From: Candidatus Obscuribacterales bacterium | GTDB lineage: Bacteria > Cyanobacteriota > Vampirovibrionia > Obscuribacterales > Obscuribacteraceae | Length of the DNA: 64,000 bases | Assembly: GCA_019752635.1 (NCBI GenBank) | Contig: JAIELX010000087.1 | Span: 1 to 64,000 of the forward strand | Direction: 5' to 3' | Shown: positions 43,914-53,879 of the stretch, piece by piece | Numbering within the stretch: position 1 is the stretch's first letter | Layout of the letters: every line of letters starts with the position of its first letter | Position numbers and translations under genes: made by a program | Notes under the pieces: model-generated | What the model was told of the DNA's origin: nothing | Database searches by the model: none | What the model saw: only the letters and a program-made list of their open reading frames with translations

Positions 43914-45823
43914 CAACTCTTCTCCGCTGCTTCTAACTCTCTCCCCTCAGTATCCCCGCCAGCCCCCGTTCCATGCAAGTGGTTGTAGATAGCTTGAGCC
44001 ACTTTTTCAGGAATCTTCGGAACGCCCTTCAGATCTTCCAAACTCGCTTGAGTCAATCTCTCAAACGTACCGAACTTCATCATCAAAAGACGCCGACGTG
44101 CTTCACCTACATTTGGCAACTCATCGAAACCCGACATCAACGAACGCTTTGCGCGTAACTTACGGTGAAATGTCACCGCGAAGCGGTGCGCTTCGTCGCG
44201 AGTGCGCTGCAATAGAAGAAGTGCCTCGCTGCGACGAGACAGCAAGAATGGATCGCTCCGCCCCGGTTTGAACACCTCTTCCTGGCGCTTTGCCAACCCG
44301 ATAATGTCCATTTGACCGAACAATTCCAGCTCTTTCAGCGCGTCAATTGCAGCGTTTAACTGCCCTTTCCCACCGTCTATTATTATGAGATCGGGCAACG
44401 GCTTGCTTTCTTCTTTGAGCCGCTTGTAGCGTCGTCCGACGACTTCTTTCATGGAAGCGAAATCATCGGGACCATCGGTTACCGTCTTTATTTTAAAAGT
44501 GCGATAGTCCGATTTTTTTGATTTTACATTTTCAAAGCAGACCATACTTGCGACTTGATCAGTGCCTTGAAAATGCGAGATGTCGAAACACTCTATTCTG
44601 ACTGGTGGCCGGCTAAGCTCCAGCTCCTCCTGAAGTTTGGTGAGCAATTCCAAACATGCCGCGCTTGTGCTCTCGAGATCGCGCAGCTGTTGCTCAAGAG
44701 CGTGACTTGCATTTTTCTGCGCCATTTCAATCATACGCAATTTATCGCCGCGCAGAGGCACGGATATTTTGACAGCTCGATCCGTCCGAACGCCAAGCGC
44801 CTGTTCAAGAACTTCTTCATCGTCGATCTTGTGCTGAAGCAGTATTTCGCGTGGAATTGAAATCACTTCGCATTCAGTAAAGTACTGCTCAATAAAGCTT
44901 TCGTACGCCTCGTCGAAAGTCGTTTTGTCGGACAACGGCAGATCAAAGATCTCCGAGCCGACAAGTTTTCCTTCGCGAATTCGCATCAAACAAATCATTA
45001 TGGCTTTGTCGGTGTGCGCCTGGGCAATGACATCGAGACTGACGGTTCGATCTTGAAACATGACTTGCTGACGCTCCATCACGGAACGAAGCGCAAGAAT
45101 TCGATCACGAATTCGCGCAGCTTCTTCGTAGCGCAACGCATCCGAGGCTTCCGCCATTTCCTTTTCCATTGCGGCCACCGCTCGACTTTGCGAGCCGGAG
45201 AGGAAGAGTTCAACTTGCTGAACCATGTGCATGTAAAAATCTTCTTTTACAAGCTTTTGGCAGGGTCCCAAGCAAAGTCCGATATCGAAATTCATACAAG
45301 GACGATCTTTGAACAACGGCGTACGTCGTTGACGCATCGGAAAGACCTTGCGCAAGATTCGGACTGTTTCCCACATCAGACCGGTTTCCACGTACGGTCC
45401 GAAGACCCTGTCCTTCGGATGCTCTTTCCTGTACTTATGCGGATCACGGATCATGATCAATCGCGGAAATGGCTCATGGTAAGTAATTGCCAACCACGGA
45501 TAGCGCTTATCGTCCTTCAGGTGAACGTTATAGCGTGGCATATGCTGCCGCACCAACGTAGACTCAAGGAGAAGAGCTTCCTTTTCGGAATTCGTCACTA
45601 TAGTTTCTATTGAGTCGACACGCGGCACCAGCACCGCTAACTTGGGTCTTCCGGCCCAGGATGTAGCGCTCCAATATGAGCGAACTCTGCTTCGCAGGCT
45701 CAGTGCTTTACCAATGTAAATGATTTCGGTTTGATTGTCCCGAAAGATATACACGCCGGGAGAGTCCGGCAGCCCCGCAAGTTGTTGAGCAACGGTTTCA
45801 GTAGGTTGCGCTATCCTGAGCAT
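43913..45823 (-). CDS. uvrC: UvrABC excinuclease subunit C
   Basis: The 636-residue nucleotide-excision-repair nuclease makes both incisions around DNA damage. The GIY-YIG domain is at about 15-95 (SPGVYIF...IIYIGKALSLRSRVRSYW) and a Cys-containing segment CMNFDIGLCLGPC at about 177-190. The UVR motif is at about 210-245 (AMEKEMAEASDALRYEEAARIRDRI), and the UvrC RNase-H-like domain has ECFDISHFQGT and IDGGKGQLNAA. Tandem HhH motifs close the C-terminus. Full-length and intact. Its start lies 26 bases inside the end of radA, so the two repair genes are co-translated. Confidence 0.97.
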   Translation of the reverse strand: MLRIAQPTETVAQQLAGLPDSPGVYIFRDNQTEIIYIGKALSLRSRVRSYWSATSWAGRPKLAVLVPRVDSIETIVTNSEKEALLLESTLVRQHMPRYNVHLKDDKRYPWLAITYHEPFPRLIMIRDPHKYRKEHPKDRVFGPYVETGLMWETVRILRKVFPMRQRRTPLFKDRPCMNFDIGLCLGPCQKLVKEDFYMHMVQQVELFLSGSQSRAVAAMEKEMAEASDALRYEEAARIRDRILALRSVMERQQVMFQDRTVSLDVIAQAHTDKAIMICLMRIREGKLVGSEIFDLPLSDKTTFDEAYESFIEQYFTECEVISIPREILLQHKIDDEEVLEQALGVRTDRAVKISVPLRGDKLRMIEMAQKNASHALEQQLRDLESTSAACLELLTKLQEELELSRPPVRIECFDISHFQGTDQVASMVCFENVKSKKSDYRTFKIKTVTDGPDDFASMKEVVGRRYKRLKEESKPLPDLIIIDGGKGQLNAAIDALKELELFGQMDIIGLAKRQEEVFKPGRSDPFLLSRRSEALLLLQRTRDEAHRFAVTFHRKLRAKRSLMSGFDELPNVGEARRRLLMMKFGTFERLTQASLEDLKGVPKIPEKVAQAIYNHLHGTGAGGDTEGRELEAAEKS

Positions 45824-47324
45824 TTAACGTTCCGCGATTAGTCGGGGAGAAGTCTTCTTCCTGGTCTATCTTAGCCGATCGAGACGCCTTCTTGTCGTCA
45901 CCGACGACGGGAACCGACGGTCTTCGCAATCCCGGCACAGCCAGGTCCACTGCCTCAGCAAGCGTACCCGCAGCGATCAGTTTGAGTTTACCGGCCGAGA
46001 CTTTCCCCAACCCCGCCGCCGGCACAATTGCTGTTCTAAATCCAAGCGACTCTGCTTCTCGCAACCGGCGCTCAAGCGAAACGACAGAGCGCAATTCACC
46101 AGTCAAGCCGATCTCTCCGCAGCACGCCAGTAGCGGGTCGACAGAGCGGTCCATACAGGCGGTAGCAATTGCCACTGCAACACCTAAATCGCCGCCGGGA
46201 TCATTACACTCAAGTCCACCGGCGATGTTGACGTACACGTCTTGCCGACCAAGTGGCAGACCTAGTCTTTTCTCCAGAACTGCAAGAATTTGCAACAATC
46301 GCCCCACTTCAAACCCAACGGCAACGCGACGAGGAGAAGCTACACTGCTTGGGCAAACCAGCGCTTGCACTTCCAGAAGAAGGGAACGATTGCCCTGGCA
46401 AGAAGCGATAACGGATGTACCGGAAGGCGACCTTTCGCCTTGCTTCTTTTCCAGTCGCGACGAGAGGAAGAAGCTGCTGGGATTCTTGATTTCTTGCAGG
46501 CCATCTTCATTCATTGCGAAGATCGCCATCTCACTGGTAGAGCCGAAGCGGTTCTTCGCCGAACGAACTATTCGAAGCTGACGAGCCTGATCGCCCTCGA
46601 ACTGCAGTACAGCATCAACCATGTGCTCAAGAATTCGCGGACCGGCAATCGAACCTTCCTTTGTCACATGACCGACCAAAAAAGTAGCAATGCCACCAGC
46701 CTTGGCTTGAGCGATAATGGCCGCTGCGCTTTCGCGAACTTGGCTCACCGAACCAGGCACACTCTCCATCTCAGGATGATAGATCGCCTGTACACTGTCG
46801 ATAATCGCAAAACGCACTTTGCACTCTTCCAGTTTTTTCCGAATCGCAGAAACATTCTGTTCGCTATACAACAGAACCGGCGCGTTCTGCAGCCCCAATC
46901 GACGCGCGCGAAGCAAGACCTGAGATGTTGATTCTTCAGCAGAGACATACAGAACAGGGCAATCCTCCGACGCAATCGATGCGGCAAGCTGCAATAACAA
47001 CGTCGACTTTCCGATGCCCGGATCGCCGGCAAGCAACGTCACGGAACCGTCGACCAAACCACCACCGAGCACGCGATCCAGAGATTCAAATCCACTTGAG
47101 CGGCGGGGCGCCTCGTCGGGCATAGACTGATTAAGCAAAACCGTTGTCGCGTCCTCAACGGTCAAAGCGAATGCACTGCGATTACGTGCAACAAGAGTAT
47201 CAGCCTTAACCGCTTCAACTTCTTCAACAAAGGAAGTCCAGGCACCGCATTCGGTGCAGCGTCCTAACTGTCTGGCAGTCTGGAAGCCGCATCCTTGACA
47301 AACCCACTTAGTTTTTTGCTTCAT
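45798..47324 (-). CDS. radA: DNA repair protein RadA (branch-migration ATPase)
   Basis: The 508-residue protein has an N-terminal zinc finger CxxC...CxxC (CQGCG...CTECG), Walker A GDPGIGKSTLLLQL, the RadA-specific KNRFG motif, and a C-terminal Lon-protease-like domain (VAIATACMDRSVD...GEIGLTGELRSV). RadA acts in recombination with RecA, promoting branch migration. The C-terminal tail after about residue 475 is longer than usual. It overlaps uvrC by 26 bases. Confidence 0.97.
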   Translation of the reverse strand: MKQKTKWVCQGCGFQTARQLGRCTECGAWTSFVEEVEAVKADTLVARNRSAFALTVEDATTVLLNQSMPDEAPRRSSGFESLDRVLGGGLVDGSVTLLAGDPGIGKSTLLLQLAASIASEDCPVLYVSAEESTSQVLLRARRLGLQNAPVLLYSEQNVSAIRKKLEECKVRFAIIDSVQAIYHPEMESVPGSVSQVRESAAAIIAQAKAGGIATFLVGHVTKEGSIAGPRILEHMVDAVLQFEGDQARQLRIVRSAKNRFGSTSEMAIFAMNEDGLQEIKNPSSFFLSSRLEKKQGERSPSGTSVIASCQGNRSLLLEVQALVCPSSVASPRRVAVGFEVGRLLQILAVLEKRLGLPLGRQDVYVNIAGGLECNDPGGDLGVAVAIATACMDRSVDPLLACCGEIGLTGELRSVVSLERRLREAESLGFRTAIVPAAGLGKVSAGKLKLIAAGTLAEAVDLAVPGLRRPSVPVVGDDKKASRSAKIDQEEDFSPTNRGTLNAQDSATY

Positions 47325-47550
47325 ATCTCAACCTGATTTCTTACGTATTCAAGCAGCAATTCGCGCCTCCTAATTCTACAGGCACAACCGTTCTCAATTG
47401 GCTGAAGCGCCGTTATAGAGCGGAATTTAAGCCTAATGATTTCCATCTAATTTGACCCGGGCGGACAGCTGAGATATATTTAACAGGTGCTCAAGACTGG
47501 CACTCAGATTAGTCGATCACGCGCTTCTGGAGCGCATGTGAGGTAAGTTT

Positions 47551-47841
47551 ATGCTAACTCCCGCTCTTCCATTCGTCCTTGCGTGCTTCGCATCGACGCC
47601 ACCGCAGGTAGATCTCAATGCCCCGAGCAGCAACATCTTCGTAGCCGCAAAAGACAGACATGTACAGTTGATAGCGCAGAAGTACGGAGGCGCAGACCCG
47701 CATGGCGCCGATCCGCACGGCGACGATCCGAACGACGAACAACACGACCCGGGCTTGCCTGCCAACGAAGAGCAGAAAGCGAACAAAGCTCCGAAAGACG
47801 TCTACGGCGGAGCCTATCCCAACACGCAAGCACCGTACTAA
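47551..47841 (+). CDS. Small secreted-type protein with Asp/His/Pro repeats
   Basis: In this 96-residue protein, a short hydrophobic N-terminus (MLTPALPFVLACFAS) could be a signal peptide. A polar tail with GADPHGADPHGDDPNDEQHDPG follows, possibly binding a metal. GAGGT lies 6 bases before the ATG. No family recognised. Antisense frames here are mirror images of the repetitive GC-rich sequence. Confidence 0.5.
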   Translation: MLTPALPFVLACFASTPPQVDLNAPSSNIFVAAKDRHVQLIAQKYGGADPHGADPHGDDPNDEQHDPGLPANEEQKANKAPKDVYGGAYPNTQAPY

Positions 47842-48003
47842 CTACCACTACAAAGTGGTCCAGATGCATATATTGGAGCGAACGTGATTGCCCGGATATT
47901 CGCAACGTTGTTGTTCCAAATACTCCGCAGGCTAAAATGTTATCGTGATGCTCTACTGCATTGATGTATGTAGAATTCGGTTACGCATAACGAGTATCGC
48001 GCT

Positions 48004-48852
48004 TTGCATCCAATCATTCTAAAATCTCCTGGTCCTATTTTCTTCAAGCTAGGCGAAGTAACCGTTCGCTGGTATGGCATCATGATTGCCATCGGCTTTC
48101 TGAGCGCCGCCTGGTTCGGAGGACGTTTGGCACGCCGCTGGAATCTCGATCCGGAAAAGATGGTGAACCTCAGCCTCATCGCTTTCCTTGGTGGCGTCCT
48201 CGGTGCGCGCCTGTATTTCGTTGCTCTAAATCTGGAAAGCTATCTACAGCGTCCGCAAGACATTTTGGCCACTTGGCAGGGGGGCATGTCCATTCACGGC
48301 GGCATTATCGGTGGATTGCTCTGTGGTATCGCATATGCGCACTTCACCAAGATGGGTCACATCAGAAAGTACGCAGACATCTTCGGCGCAGTGGTCCCGT
48401 TGGGCCAGGCAATCGGACGTTGGGGAAATTTTTTCAATTCAGAAGCGTTCGGGGGTCCGGTTGCCGACACCTTCCCTCTAGCACTTTCGATTCCAATGGA
48501 AGCCCGCCCGGAAAGATATCTAGATCACGAATTCTTTCACGCTGCGTTTCTCTATGAATCAGTCTGGGACCTCGGTATGTTCTTGCTGCTCTACTTTTGG
48601 GGAGCGGAAAAGCTCCGACCGTTTCCCGGTGTTTGTTTCCTCGTGTACATTGCCCTCTACTCTACCGGGCGACTGTTAATAGAACCGCTTCGAACCGACA
48701 GTATCATGGCCGGTCAGTTGGCGGTGCCTATAGTGGCAAGTGCTGTTGCGCTAGTCATGGCACTGGCGTTGATACCATATATGATGCAGCGCGCGAAGAA
48801 AGATCCTTCAAATCGAACGGCGCCCCCGCCTGAAGCCGACACGAAACCGTAG
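48004..48852 (+). CDS. lgt: Prolipoprotein diacylglyceryl transferase
   Basis: The 282-residue inner-membrane enzyme transfers diacylglyceryl from phosphatidylglycerol to the lipobox Cys of prolipoproteins. It has the family signature GRWGNFFNSEAFG, the HGG motif (MSIHGGIIGG), the YGIMIAIGFL start and seven hydrophobic helices. The start is TTG. It is followed after 11 bases by a metallophosphoesterase gene. Confidence 0.96.
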   Translation: MHPIILKSPGPIFFKLGEVTVRWYGIMIAIGFLSAAWFGGRLARRWNLDPEKMVNLSLIAFLGGVLGARLYFVALNLESYLQRPQDILATWQGGMSIHGGIIGGLLCGIAYAHFTKMGHIRKYADIFGAVVPLGQAIGRWGNFFNSEAFGGPVADTFPLALSIPMEARPERYLDHEFFHAAFLYESVWDLGMFLLLYFWGAEKLRPFPGVCFLVYIALYSTGRLLIEPLRTDSIMAGQLAVPIVASAVALVMALALIPYMMQRAKKDPSNRTAPPPEADTKP

Positions 48853-48863
48853 AGGATAAGGCT

Positions 48864-49775
48864 TTGCTCAGTACGCTTAGCGAAGAGCTCTTGCTGGTTG
48901 CGTTCTTCGCGATAGTCGGAACCGTTTTGGGATTGTGCCTTAAGAGCATCCGTTCAGCTAAAGCAAACCAGTGGAAAAAGAAGCTCTCACTTTTTGAGAC
49001 AACAGTTTTGCTTGCTGGTCTGACTGGATGCGCCTGCGTTGTTTACGGGTTTATCGAGCCGTTTCGCCTTGAAGTCACCACCGTCCGCATAACCTCTGTG
49101 AAGCTGCCCAAAGGTTCGATACCGCTTCGCCTTGTCCAATTGACCGATTTGCATTGCGACGGTTTGAATCGCGTACAAAGCAAACTTGCAGAAACAATCA
49201 AGCCGCTCAAACCGGACCTCATCGTCTTTACCGGCGACGCCGCCAACAATTCCGCTGGAGTGCTCGCTTTCAAAGATTGCATGCGTCAGATAAGCGCAAT
49301 CGCACCAACGTTCGGAGTCGCCGGTAACAACGATTTTCGCGGCGACGACATCTTCGCAGAAACACCGGTTGTTAAACTGGAAGGAAAAGCGAGCTTGCTA
49401 GAGATTCATGGCACCAAAGTCTGGATCAACGGCGTGCCGGTAAATCAGCCCGAATCAGTTCAACCGAGCATGAATGCAGCACCAATCGATATGTTCGACA
49501 TTTTTCTCTATCACTACCCCGCAGCAGTACTTGCGCCTGCAGCGGAAAAGATTGACCTACTCTGCGTGGGACACACTCATGGTGGGCAGGTGAGAATGCC
49601 GTTCGTTGGCGCGCTCGTAACAAATTCTCAGGTCGGAAAACAATATGAATATGGACTCTATCATCTCAAGAAGGGCGCAATGTTCGTTTCCCGCGGCATT
49701 GGCATGATCGCACTGCCAGTGCGATTCCTGGCCCCACCCGAAATCGTTTTGATTGAAGTGGTCCCCGAGATCTGA
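48864..49775 (+). CDS. Membrane-anchored metallophosphoesterase (YkuE-like)
   Basis: In this 303-residue protein, two N-terminal helices are followed by a calcineurin-like phosphoesterase domain with the metal-binding motifs DLHCDG, GDAANNS, GNND and GHTHGGQ, all intact. YkuE-type members act at the outer face of the membrane. The TTG start at 48864 lies shortly after GAGGATAAGG. It is co-directional with lgt. Confidence 0.9.
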   Translation: MLSTLSEELLLVAFFAIVGTVLGLCLKSIRSAKANQWKKKLSLFETTVLLAGLTGCACVVYGFIEPFRLEVTTVRITSVKLPKGSIPLRLVQLTDLHCDGLNRVQSKLAETIKPLKPDLIVFTGDAANNSAGVLAFKDCMRQISAIAPTFGVAGNNDFRGDDIFAETPVVKLEGKASLLEIHGTKVWINGVPVNQPESVQPSMNAAPIDMFDIFLYHYPAAVLAPAAEKIDLLCVGHTHGGQVRMPFVGALVTNSQVGKQYEYGLYHLKKGAMFVSRGIGMIALPVRFLAPPEIVLIEVVPEI

Positions 49776-49792
49776 CCGCAGTGGCGAATACA

Positions 49793-50356
49793 TCAAACGG
49801 TTGAAGAAACAGCTGGTCTCCGCGGCTGCAGTAGCTCGCCGAGCCAGGCTCCGAATGTGCCGAGTCCGGTGCAAAGCAGTACGCCGATAGCCAGGTCGAT
49901 TGGCGCTTGATGCCATGGCTCCAGTAATGTCGTTACGAGTGTTGCCGAACAAATCCCGATGGCAGCTTCTCGAACGGTGCGTCCCGGGGAAGCAAAACCA
50001 GAGATGAGGCCGGCGAAGAAGAGTCCGGACACGGCAATGACTGTATAGACTCCTAAGGCGGTCAACGCAGCCCCGGTGAAGCTACGTCCGGAGGAATCGG
50101 TTAATGCCTCAAGAGTTCCGCCAACATAAAAGTACAAATAGGCGCCAATCCCCTCAGTAACCGCTGCAATCAAGAACGCACAGAATGCGGACTTCAGCTG
50201 AAGAGGTTCTCGCTTGCGCAGAGTCGCCGGTATCGGCAGCGGTAGCGATGCCGGAATTGGTGACGATATCGGGGATGGTGACTGTGCTGCAACAGTCGGA
50301 TCTCCGGAAAGTTCACGATAGTATTTCCGAGTATTCAGTATGGCGAAGCGCTTCAT
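49793..50356 (-). CDS. Four-helix membrane protein of unknown function
   Basis: In this 187-residue protein, a polar Pro/Ser-rich N-terminus (to about 50) is followed by four hydrophobic helices. The ATG at 50356 overlaps the stop of the methyltransferase gene as ATGA, so the longer frame from 50437 is not used. It is part of the 49.8-52.4 kb minus-strand glycan unit and could be a flippase-type or accessory protein, which I cannot support further. Confidence 0.65.
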   Translation of the reverse strand: MKRFAILNTRKYYRELSGDPTVAAQSPSPISSPIPASLPLPIPATLRKREPLQLKSAFCAFLIAAVTEGIGAYLYFYVGGTLEALTDSSGRSFTGAALTALGVYTVIAVSGLFFAGLISGFASPGRTVREAAIGICSATLVTTLLEPWHQAPIDLAIGVLLCTGLGTFGAWLGELLQPRRPAVSSTV

Positions 50357-51414
50357 TCTTTGGTTGCCTCGACAGCGGCGGACCGATCTTTCATCGCTTG
50401 CAGCACTTCCGGATCGCGTGAGGAAAAGGCAGCCCAACTATTCCTATTGTGCCAGCGCAAAATTGGCGCAGGTAGTCCCGCCCCTTCGAACCAGCTGCGA
50501 ACTTCGTTCTGGCTTGAGTAATTTGCCACTGGTGCCACCAGGTGGTCGTGCGTTATGTGATGGATCTCGGTGAAGTCAAAATCCGAAATGTAGAGCATGT
50601 AATCTTGATAGAACAAGGAAGGCAATGGCACTGACTTTTGCAAGGACTTCCAGGGTCGCACCACGAAATGCGACCATAAGTACACCGGCGTTGCCATCGT
50701 GCCTGATACCATTTTGAGCGGTCCCGGAGACAAACGCGATGTGACAGCCAGTCGAAAAGGATTAATAAAGGTGGTAATCCAGCCGTTGTTTTCGGCGCCG
50801 TAAACCCAAATTGCAATCGAACCTTTATCGTGGATCCTCTTAGCCATAGACGCAAGGCCGGCAGCCGGCGAAAGCATGTGATCAAGAACACCGAGCGAAT
50901 AAGCAAAATCAGCCACTGGCGCTATCGGCAAATTGGCCACGTCCCCCTGAACGATGTGCACATTCGGCAAATGTCCAACATTTTCGTAAGCAACGTCAAT
51001 TGCTCCGCCAATGTCGACACCGATAATTACTTCGGCACCAGCCTCCGCCATCACATTAATGTGACGCCCTTTGCCACATCCGCAATCCAAAACAGTTTTG
51101 CCTTTGACGAACTCCGGGGTAACCGGACTGATCCAATCAAAGAATTGACGATAGTAGCGTTTGTCAATCCGCGGGAACGCGCGCCAGGCGTGCCCGAATG
51201 CCTCACCGGAGGTCAGGTCGGCTGCGGTACTGACCGCAGCATCTACCATGCGCGGGACACCACGAGTTATGGCATAACTAACGCCGCACCCGTTGCACTT
51301 CAGCGCCCCGGTCACTATCTCGGTGCCATCACCGGAGGTATCATAACCGGGTTCGAGAGCTACTGAGTTTGAGCAATGAATGCAGCGAAGATAATCTAGC
51401 GCTCCTGGTTTCAT
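50353..51414 (-). CDS. SAM-dependent methyltransferase with N-terminal Trm112-like zinc domain
   Basis: The 353-residue protein has an N-terminal zinc-binding domain (LRCIHCSN...CNGCGVSYAITRGVPRM, about 9-60). The class I methyltransferase core has motif I VLDCGCGKGRH (about 115) and motif II VIIGVDIG. Its position directly downstream of a GT2 gene (12 bases) suggests methylation of a glycan or polyprenyl-linked intermediate. Confidence 0.85.
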   Translation of the reverse strand: MKPGALDYLRCIHCSNSVALEPGYDTSGDGTEIVTGALKCNGCGVSYAITRGVPRMVDAAVSTAADLTSGEAFGHAWRAFPRIDKRYYRQFFDWISPVTPEFVKGKTVLDCGCGKGRHINVMAEAGAEVIIGVDIGGAIDVAYENVGHLPNVHIVQGDVANLPIAPVADFAYSLGVLDHMLSPAAGLASMAKRIHDKGSIAIWVYGAENNGWITTFINPFRLAVTSRLSPGPLKMVSGTMATPVYLWSHFVVRPWKSLQKSVPLPSLFYQDYMLYISDFDFTEIHHITHDHLVAPVANYSSQNEVRSWFEGAGLPAPILRWHNRNSWAAFSSRDPEVLQAMKDRSAAVEATKE

Positions 51415-51426
51415 GTCCCTTCCTCG

Positions 51427-52392
51427 TTACTCTATTTCAAAAAGAACATAGAGCGGTCGACGTTTTGTCTCAGCATAGGTGTATCCAATGTACTCTCCCA
51501 GAAGGCCCAGGCAGACAAGCTGCCAGCCGCCGACGAACAAAATGGCAAAAAGCAGCACACCCCAAATCGGCTCAACCCCAAATGGAAAGAAGTGGGCAAC
51601 AACAGTGGCAATCGCCACCAGCGAAGACACAATCAGAACCAAGGCGCCCATATAAGTGGCAACACGCATCGGAAATGTGGAAAAAGAGAACAGCCCTTCC
51701 ATCGCAAATTGGGCTTGCCGAGTGAGCGAAAATTTCGACTCTCCGGAAAAGCGCGAATCGCGATCGTACTGCACGGTGACCTGATTAAAACCCACCCAGC
51801 ACATCATGCCTCGGATATAACGATGACTCTCTCGCATCTGTCTTATGACGTCTGCCGCCCTGCGGCTGATCAAACGAAAATCACCAACGTCTACAGGCAG
51901 CTCCACTTCCGAAATGCGTGAGAGCACCCGATAGTACCAATGCGCCAGAACTTTCTTGAGAGCCGTTTCGCCTGCACGACGTGTACGTTGAGCGTGAACT
52001 ACGTCATAACCCTCTTGCCACTTCGCAACAAGCTGCGCAATGAACTCAGGAGGATCTTGCAAGTCACTGTCCAGAATGACGACTGCATCGCCCGTTGCAT
52101 GGTCTAACCCGGCACTGATTGCCGGTTGGTGACCGAAATTTCGCGAAAAGTTGAGAATCTTGATCGAGGAGTCTTTTAGTTTCTCCTCGCGCAGAATATT
52201 GAGTGTCTGGTCCGAACTTCCGTCATTGACAAATAGCAGTTCATACCGACACTGCAATTGCTTCATCGTAGCCTGCAAGCGCCTGATACACTCACGAGCG
52301 CAAGACTCTTCGTTGTATATCGGCAGAACGACGCTAAGCAGATAATCCGATTTCGGTTCGGCCGGTTGGGCTGAGCCTGCAACCCCTGACAT
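51427..52392 (-). CDS. GT2 glycosyltransferase, polyprenyl-phosphate sugar synthase type
   Basis: The 321-residue enzyme has a GT-A domain (SVVLPIYNEE, FVNDGSSD, VVILDSDLQDPPE, and a GDFRLISRRA acceptor region) followed by two membrane helices near the C-terminus, as in DPM1/ArnC/GtrB proteins. These make polyprenyl-phosphate-linked sugars used as donors outside the membrane. The ATG at 52392 gives the normal family N-terminus; the longer frame would run into the divergent gene at 52459. Confidence 0.92.
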   Translation of the reverse strand: MSGVAGSAQPAEPKSDYLLSVVLPIYNEESCARECIRRLQATMKQLQCRYELLFVNDGSSDQTLNILREEKLKDSSIKILNFSRNFGHQPAISAGLDHATGDAVVILDSDLQDPPEFIAQLVAKWQEGYDVVHAQRTRRAGETALKKVLAHWYYRVLSRISEVELPVDVGDFRLISRRAADVIRQMRESHRYIRGMMCWVGFNQVTVQYDRDSRFSGESKFSLTRQAQFAMEGLFSFSTFPMRVATYMGALVLIVSSLVAIATVVAHFFPFGVEPIWGVLLFAILFVGGWQLVCLGLLGEYIGYTYAETKRRPLYVLFEIE

Positions 52393-52458
52393 TTCCAGAC
52401 CTCGTTTTTCACGAAATATACTATCATATCCAGACTTAGCTCCAGAAAGTGCGATGCC

Positions 52459-53757
52459 ATGACCGCTGCTTCGGACCGCCTCAAAAAGAACTTGTGGTTC
52501 GCCTACTTCTGCGCACTGGTAACCTGGGCTGTTATGGCATACCGCGAGATTGCCCTGTTTCTCATGAAGGGTACGCTGTTCGTCCGCGTAATTGATGGCC
52601 GACCATACGTCAATGACACGGTTCATTGGTACAACGCCGCACTGCTGGCAAGAAAGTGTTTGAGCGGCAATATCGATATATATGATCCGATGGTGCAAGA
52701 TCGGAACGTCAGGGCAATCACTGCTCCGGTCGCACCGGAGGGGCTGCTTTATCTGCAATACCCGCCGCAGTTTTTCCCGCTCATGCTGCCCTTTTCATTC
52801 TTTCCGATAACCATTGCCTATTTCATTTGGTGCGGAATTACCCTGGCGCTAATCTGCGTGTCACTTTGGTATTTATTGAAAGAAACAGTGCAAGCCGGAT
52901 TTGCACGCTGGTTCGCCTTCGCCGGCGTCTTGTCGTGTTTTCCGGCCTGGATGTCTTTCGAACTGGCACAGACATCACTCTTTCAGTTTCCGGCAACCGT
53001 CGGATTCTGGCTTCTGCTCCGGAACAAACGTTTTTTTGCGGCCGGGATTATGACAGCAATACTTACTGTAAAGATTCAGTACCTTCCAGCGTTGGGGCTG
53101 GCCGGATTGATCCTTGGCAAAGGGAAATACCTTTCCGGAGCACTCCTGAGTACCGCACTACTGGCAGTAGCAACCGTCGCAAATGTGGGCTGGACTAACA
53201 TCGCAAACTGGCCAAGGGCACTAAAGTTCGGCGAAACCAGCACGCAAGTAGTCGGGGTCGGCGCCCATGATATGCAAAACTTGCGAGGAGAGCTGGTGTT
53301 ACTAATGGGCGGGGACACACCGCTCATTCACACGGTAACAATGATAGTGTTTGCAGCGTCTGTTGCGGGACTGGCTTTCATGTGGTGGCGCGGTTATCCG
53401 GCACTAGAAAGGGAGATGGGCGACAAGGCGTTTGGTGTTTGCGTTGCTATTTCAATGCTGGTGTCTTTGATTTGCAGCCCGCACACGCACCTCCAGGAAT
53501 TCTTCAGCTCCTCGGCGGCGCTTCTATTTCTCTATCCCGCAGTACGGCAATTCCACCACAAGGTGCCGGGAAAAGTCTTAACGGTGCTAGTAATCGGATT
53601 CCCCGTCTTTTCCTGGATCTTCTATTTGCTAAAACCACTACTTGCAATGGTCTACGTTCAACCATTCTTCATCTGGTCTCTGATCGTTCTTGCGCTGATA
53701 ACACTGATGATAAAGTCCCCTCAGTCTCAGGCGGCAGAGAGCCAAGCCTCAACGTAG
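52459..53757 (+). CDS. GT87/DUF2029-like membrane glycosyltransferase
   Basis: In this 432-residue polytopic protein with about ten helices, the first outer loop carries DTVHWYNAALLARK...DIYDP. The characteristic YPPQFFPLMLPFSFFP follows, as in GT87 mannosyltransferases that use polyprenyl-phosphate sugars. It is divergent from the GT2 gene, which could supply its donor. Confidence 0.82.
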   Translation: MTAASDRLKKNLWFAYFCALVTWAVMAYREIALFLMKGTLFVRVIDGRPYVNDTVHWYNAALLARKCLSGNIDIYDPMVQDRNVRAITAPVAPEGLLYLQYPPQFFPLMLPFSFFPITIAYFIWCGITLALICVSLWYLLKETVQAGFARWFAFAGVLSCFPAWMSFELAQTSLFQFPATVGFWLLLRNKRFFAAGIMTAILTVKIQYLPALGLAGLILGKGKYLSGALLSTALLAVATVANVGWTNIANWPRALKFGETSTQVVGVGAHDMQNLRGELVLLMGGDTPLIHTVTMIVFAASVAGLAFMWWRGYPALEREMGDKAFGVCVAISMLVSLICSPHTHLQEFFSSSAALLFLYPAVRQFHHKVPGKVLTVLVIGFPVFSWIFYLLKPLLAMVYVQPFFIWSLIVLALITLMIKSPQSQAAESQAST

Positions 53758-53879
53758 ACAGAAGTCGAGAGCCAATCTTCAAAATCCGACACGGGCGCAA
53801 TACATCCAAACGCAACATCGTCCCGAAAACAGACTGAAGCTGAATCCTGGTCCGACAGGCCAAAGCGATCAAGAGAAAC

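Noticed and set aside
52393..52758. 122-codon upstream extension of the GT2 gene
   Set aside because: It would overlap the divergent GT87 gene by 300 bases, and the family N-terminus starts near 52392.
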